Assembly (NCBI GenBank): GCA_937898895.1
Contig: CALDKL010000250.1
Location: 1 to 6,681, forward strand
Direction of reading: 5' to 3'
Source: an uncultured Verrucomicrobiae bacterium
Lineage (GTDB): Bacteria; Verrucomicrobiota; Verrucomicrobiia; Verrucomicrobiales; DEV007
Length of the DNA stretch: 6,681 nucleotides
Shown: piece by piece, positions 5,190-6,681 of the stretch
How the letters are laid out: the number at the start of each line of letters is the position of its first letter
Position numbering within the stretch: the stretch's first letter is position 1
Position numbers and translations under genes: made by a program
Notes under the pieces: generated by a model
Seen by the model: only the letters and a program-made list of their open reading frames with translations
Told to the model about the DNA's origin: nothing
The model's database searches: none

Positions 5190-5217
5190 ACCCCGCATTT
5201 CCCACGTCTCTCTATCC

Positions 5218-6234
5218 ATGTCAGCCCTGAAACTTCACAATGCAATGTGGCCCGGACTCGTCGGCAAAGGCGACGGAGAAGGCCAGGAACCGCCGATCTC
5301 TCTGGAACGAATGCTGGATCTCACCGCTTCTGCGGAAGTGAACGGGCAGAAATTCGACGGGATTGACTATTTCCTCTTCCATCCCCACACCGATCCCGCT
5401 GCGAGTGATGAAGAACTTCGTCGCATCGCCGACCTGATCGCAGCGAAGGGATTCGAGGTGGGATCGCTCGTGGCTCCGGTGTGGCCGGGTACGGTCGGGG
5501 ATTCCGCGATGGGCGACGAGGCGGCTCGTGCCCGCTTTCTCGAAGCGGTGAAGGTGGCCTGCCGCATCGCGGAAGTGTTTCGGAAACACGGAGTTCGCAA
5601 GCGCGGCGTGATTCGCATCGACTCGGCCGAGTTTGGGGTGAACAAGTGGCGCGAGAATCCCGCTGCCAACACCGCCCGAATCGCCACAACCTTCCGCGAG
5701 GCTGCCCAGATCGCCGCAGCCCACGGAGAGCGCCTCGCTGCCGAAGGGGAAATCTGCTGGGCCGGGATGCATAGTTGGAAAGACATGCTCGACCTCCTGG
5801 AGGAAGTCGGCATGCCCGAAAGTCTTGGTTTCCAGGCCGACCTCGCCCACACCTATCTCTACCTGCTCGGTTACAACGCACCCGAATATGCCCTGCTCAA
5901 AGACGGCTACAGCGAAGCCGAATTTTACGCCGCATACGAGGAAATGACCGATAAGCTCCGCCCGTGGACAATCGACTTCCATGTCGCCCAGAATGACGGC
6001 ACGGTCCACGGTGCGGGCAGCCACGACAAGACCGGCAAACACTGCCCCGCCGATGATCCCAACGGCAAACTCGATATCGTTCGTTGCGCGGGGTACTGGC
6101 TGAAGGATCACAGCTCCCGGGGGATTTCACATATCTGCTGGGATGGATGCATGTTCCCGAACACCGTCCTCGAGACGCCCGCAACCTGGAATACGATCCT
6201 CAAGACAATGATCGCGGTACGCGACGCGGTCTGA
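5218..6234 (+). CDS. Sugar phosphate isomerase/epimerase-like TIM-barrel protein
   Basis: The 338-residue product fits the xylose isomerase-like / AP endonuclease 2 TIM-barrel family, whose members isomerise, epimerise or dehydrate sugars using a divalent metal. Strand-end motifs appear in order: GIDYFLF (48-54), VGSLVAPVWPG (81-91), RGVIRIDSAEF (129-139), AEGEICWAGMHSW (175-187), LGFQADLAHTY (203-213), TIDFHVAQNDG (251-261) and ISHICWDGCMF (303-313). Likely metal ligands are E178, D208 (with H211) and H255, with D309 near the site; these assignments are by analogy. GSHDKTGKHCPADDPNGKLD (267-286) is a long loop after the histidine strand and may shape substrate binding. There is no signal peptide, so it acts in the cytoplasm. 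ATG 5218 has no SD. The gene stands alone, ending at a strong terminator. The exact substrate is unknown; inosose, xylose or hydroxypyruvate-type isomerase activity are all possible. Confidence 0.85.
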   Translation: MSALKLHNAMWPGLVGKGDGEGQEPPISLERMLDLTASAEVNGQKFDGIDYFLFHPHTDPAASDEELRRIADLIAAKGFEVGSLVAPVWPGTVGDSAMGDEAARARFLEAVKVACRIAEVFRKHGVRKRGVIRIDSAEFGVNKWRENPAANTARIATTFREAAQIAAAHGERLAAEGEICWAGMHSWKDMLDLLEEVGMPESLGFQADLAHTYLYLLGYNAPEYALLKDGYSEAEFYAAYEEMTDKLRPWTIDFHVAQNDGTVHGAGSHDKTGKHCPADDPNGKLDIVRCAGYWLKDHSSRGISHICWDGCMFPNTVLETPATWNTILKTMIAVRDAV

Positions 6235-6267
6235 GATTGCCCGTTTCTCTTACCCGGACGACTGAGG

Positions 6268-6303
6268 CGACCACCGAAAGAGATTTCCGGTGGTCGTTTT
6301 CTT
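6268..6303 (+). terminator. Strong intrinsic terminator after the TIM-barrel gene
   Basis: CGACCACCG (6268-6276) and CGGTGGTCG (6288-6296) form a perfect 9-bp GC-rich stem. Three inner A-U pairs across a bulged C are possible around a GAGA loop. The stem is followed by TTTTCTT. It sits 33 nt after the TGA stop. The minus-strand copy lacks a U run, so it serves mainly the plus-strand gene, although it also lies just past the stop of the convergent gene. Confidence 0.9.
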
Positions 6304-6306
6304 GGG

Positions 6307-6681
6307 TTATTCAACTGGCTTTTCGGGGGCGAGGGCAGCCTGGAGGGTTCCCTGGTTGGCGAAGTCCCAGGTGGCCCCATAGCGCACATCATCGACTCGC
6401 CAACCGCTCTCCGAAAGCCGGAGCAGAAGGGTATCGGTCCATCGGGTCGTCTCACCCCGATCCGTGTAGGCAAACTCGATGGGAATCTCCGCTCGGTCCT
6501 TCTCCACTTTGGGCGTCCTCACCGTGAAGCCATGAAAGCCCTCAAAGAGGCTGCTAAACAAGTCGCCCTCGATCCAGGGCGGCTTTTCATCAGGAAATTT
6601 TCTCATGAACTCCTCCTGTTCCTTCCTCGCCCTTTGCAAAGCCGTCCCGAGAGCCTCCGAAACGAGTGGGCGAATTCCCTC
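6307..6681 (-). CDS. Hypothetical protein, probably DUF3828-type, 5'-truncated by the window edge
   Basis: The frame is open to the right edge: 124 residues are visible with no start codon required, so the true start lies outside. A TTG at 6639 and ATG at 6603 are internal candidates but cut into the helical N-terminal part. Visible features are a charged helix (ALQRARKEQEEFMRKF), then WIEGDLFSSLFEGFHGF, a beta-rich stretch AEIPIEFAYT, WTDTLLLRL, and GWRVDDVRYGATWDFANQGTL near the C-terminus. This pattern resembles the DUF3828 family of small, often exported proteins with an NTF2-like fold; I recall it from memory and cannot confirm it. No catalytic residues are evident. Whether it has a signal peptide cannot be seen. 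It converges on the TIM-barrel gene, sharing a 72-bp gap with the terminator. Confidence 0.65.
   Translation of the reverse strand, partial: EGIRPLVSEALGTALQRARKEQEEFMRKFPDEKPPWIEGDLFSSLFEGFHGFTVRTPKVEKDRAEIPIEFAYTDRGETTRWTDTLLLRLSESGWRVDDVRYGATWDFANQGTLQAALAPEKPVE

Larger units (their letters stand above)
4799..5217. other. 419-bp region between divergent genes, rich in hairpins
   Basis: No recognised gene fills this stretch. It holds a 10-bp palindrome CCTTCGAAGG (4865-4874), two adjacent hairpins (4896-4943, listed separately), a small hairpin CCTCG-TTT-CGAGG (5093-5105) and a tandem ATGCCAAG/ATGCCAAT (5130-5145). Promoters for the sialidase-like gene (minus) and the TIM-barrel gene (plus) should lie here. 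Several overlapping small reading frames exist on both strands and none resembles a known family. The best of them, on the minus strand from 5085, is listed separately. Confidence 0.5.

Noticed and set aside
5221..6111. 296-codon minus-strand reading frame
   Set aside because: It is a shadow of the TIM-barrel gene, which has clear family motifs on the plus strand.

Overview
This is a 6.7 kb piece of a GC-rich bacterial chromosome. It holds two housekeeping genes (rpsO and pnp) and several accessory genes for secreted hydrolases and carbohydrate handling. The source is probably a member of the PVC group, most likely Verrucomicrobiota. That rests on gene content: a stand-alone LON substrate-binding-domain protein, a secreted BNR/Asp-box sialidase-like protein and a large AP-endonuclease-2-type TIM-barrel protein. 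It also rests on the scarcity of Shine-Dalgarno (SD) sites. I could not test it with a phylogeny.

Left part (1-2266, minus strand): the rpsO-pnp pair, transcribed right to left. rpsO (ribosomal protein S15) is followed 13 nt after its stop by a GNRA-loop hairpin with a short U run. A 208-nt leader with further inverted repeats comes next, then pnp (polynucleotide phosphorylase), which runs off the left edge inside its KH domain. rpsO has no SD of its own. Directly upstream lies a 23-codon reading frame with a good SD whose stop overlaps the rpsO start (ATGA). Two mutually exclusive hairpins lie over the same stretch. This is the strongest candidate in the window for an undescribed regulatory arrangement.

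Middle (2199-4798): the rpsO leader and a divergent gene for a LON-domain protein share a 176-bp intergenic region framed by a perfect 10-bp inverted repeat. The LON gene converges on two minus-strand genes for exported proteins: a six-cysteine phospholipase A2-like enzyme and, upstream of it, a sialidase-family beta-propeller with four good Asp boxes. In the sialidase the usual F/Y-R-I-P arginine is histidine.

Right part (4799-6681): a 419-bp region of uncertain coding status is rich in hairpins. It precedes a plus-strand sugar phosphate isomerase/epimerase-like gene that ends at a strong intrinsic terminator. A convergent minus-strand gene, probably of the DUF3828 type, runs off the right edge.

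The sialidase and phospholipase are both exported hydrolases in the same orientation, suggesting attack on glycoprotein or glycolipid and membrane lipid outside the cytoplasm. The TIM-barrel gene may act on sugars, but its substrate cannot be read from the sequence. I found no mobile element, CRISPR array or convincing tRNA.
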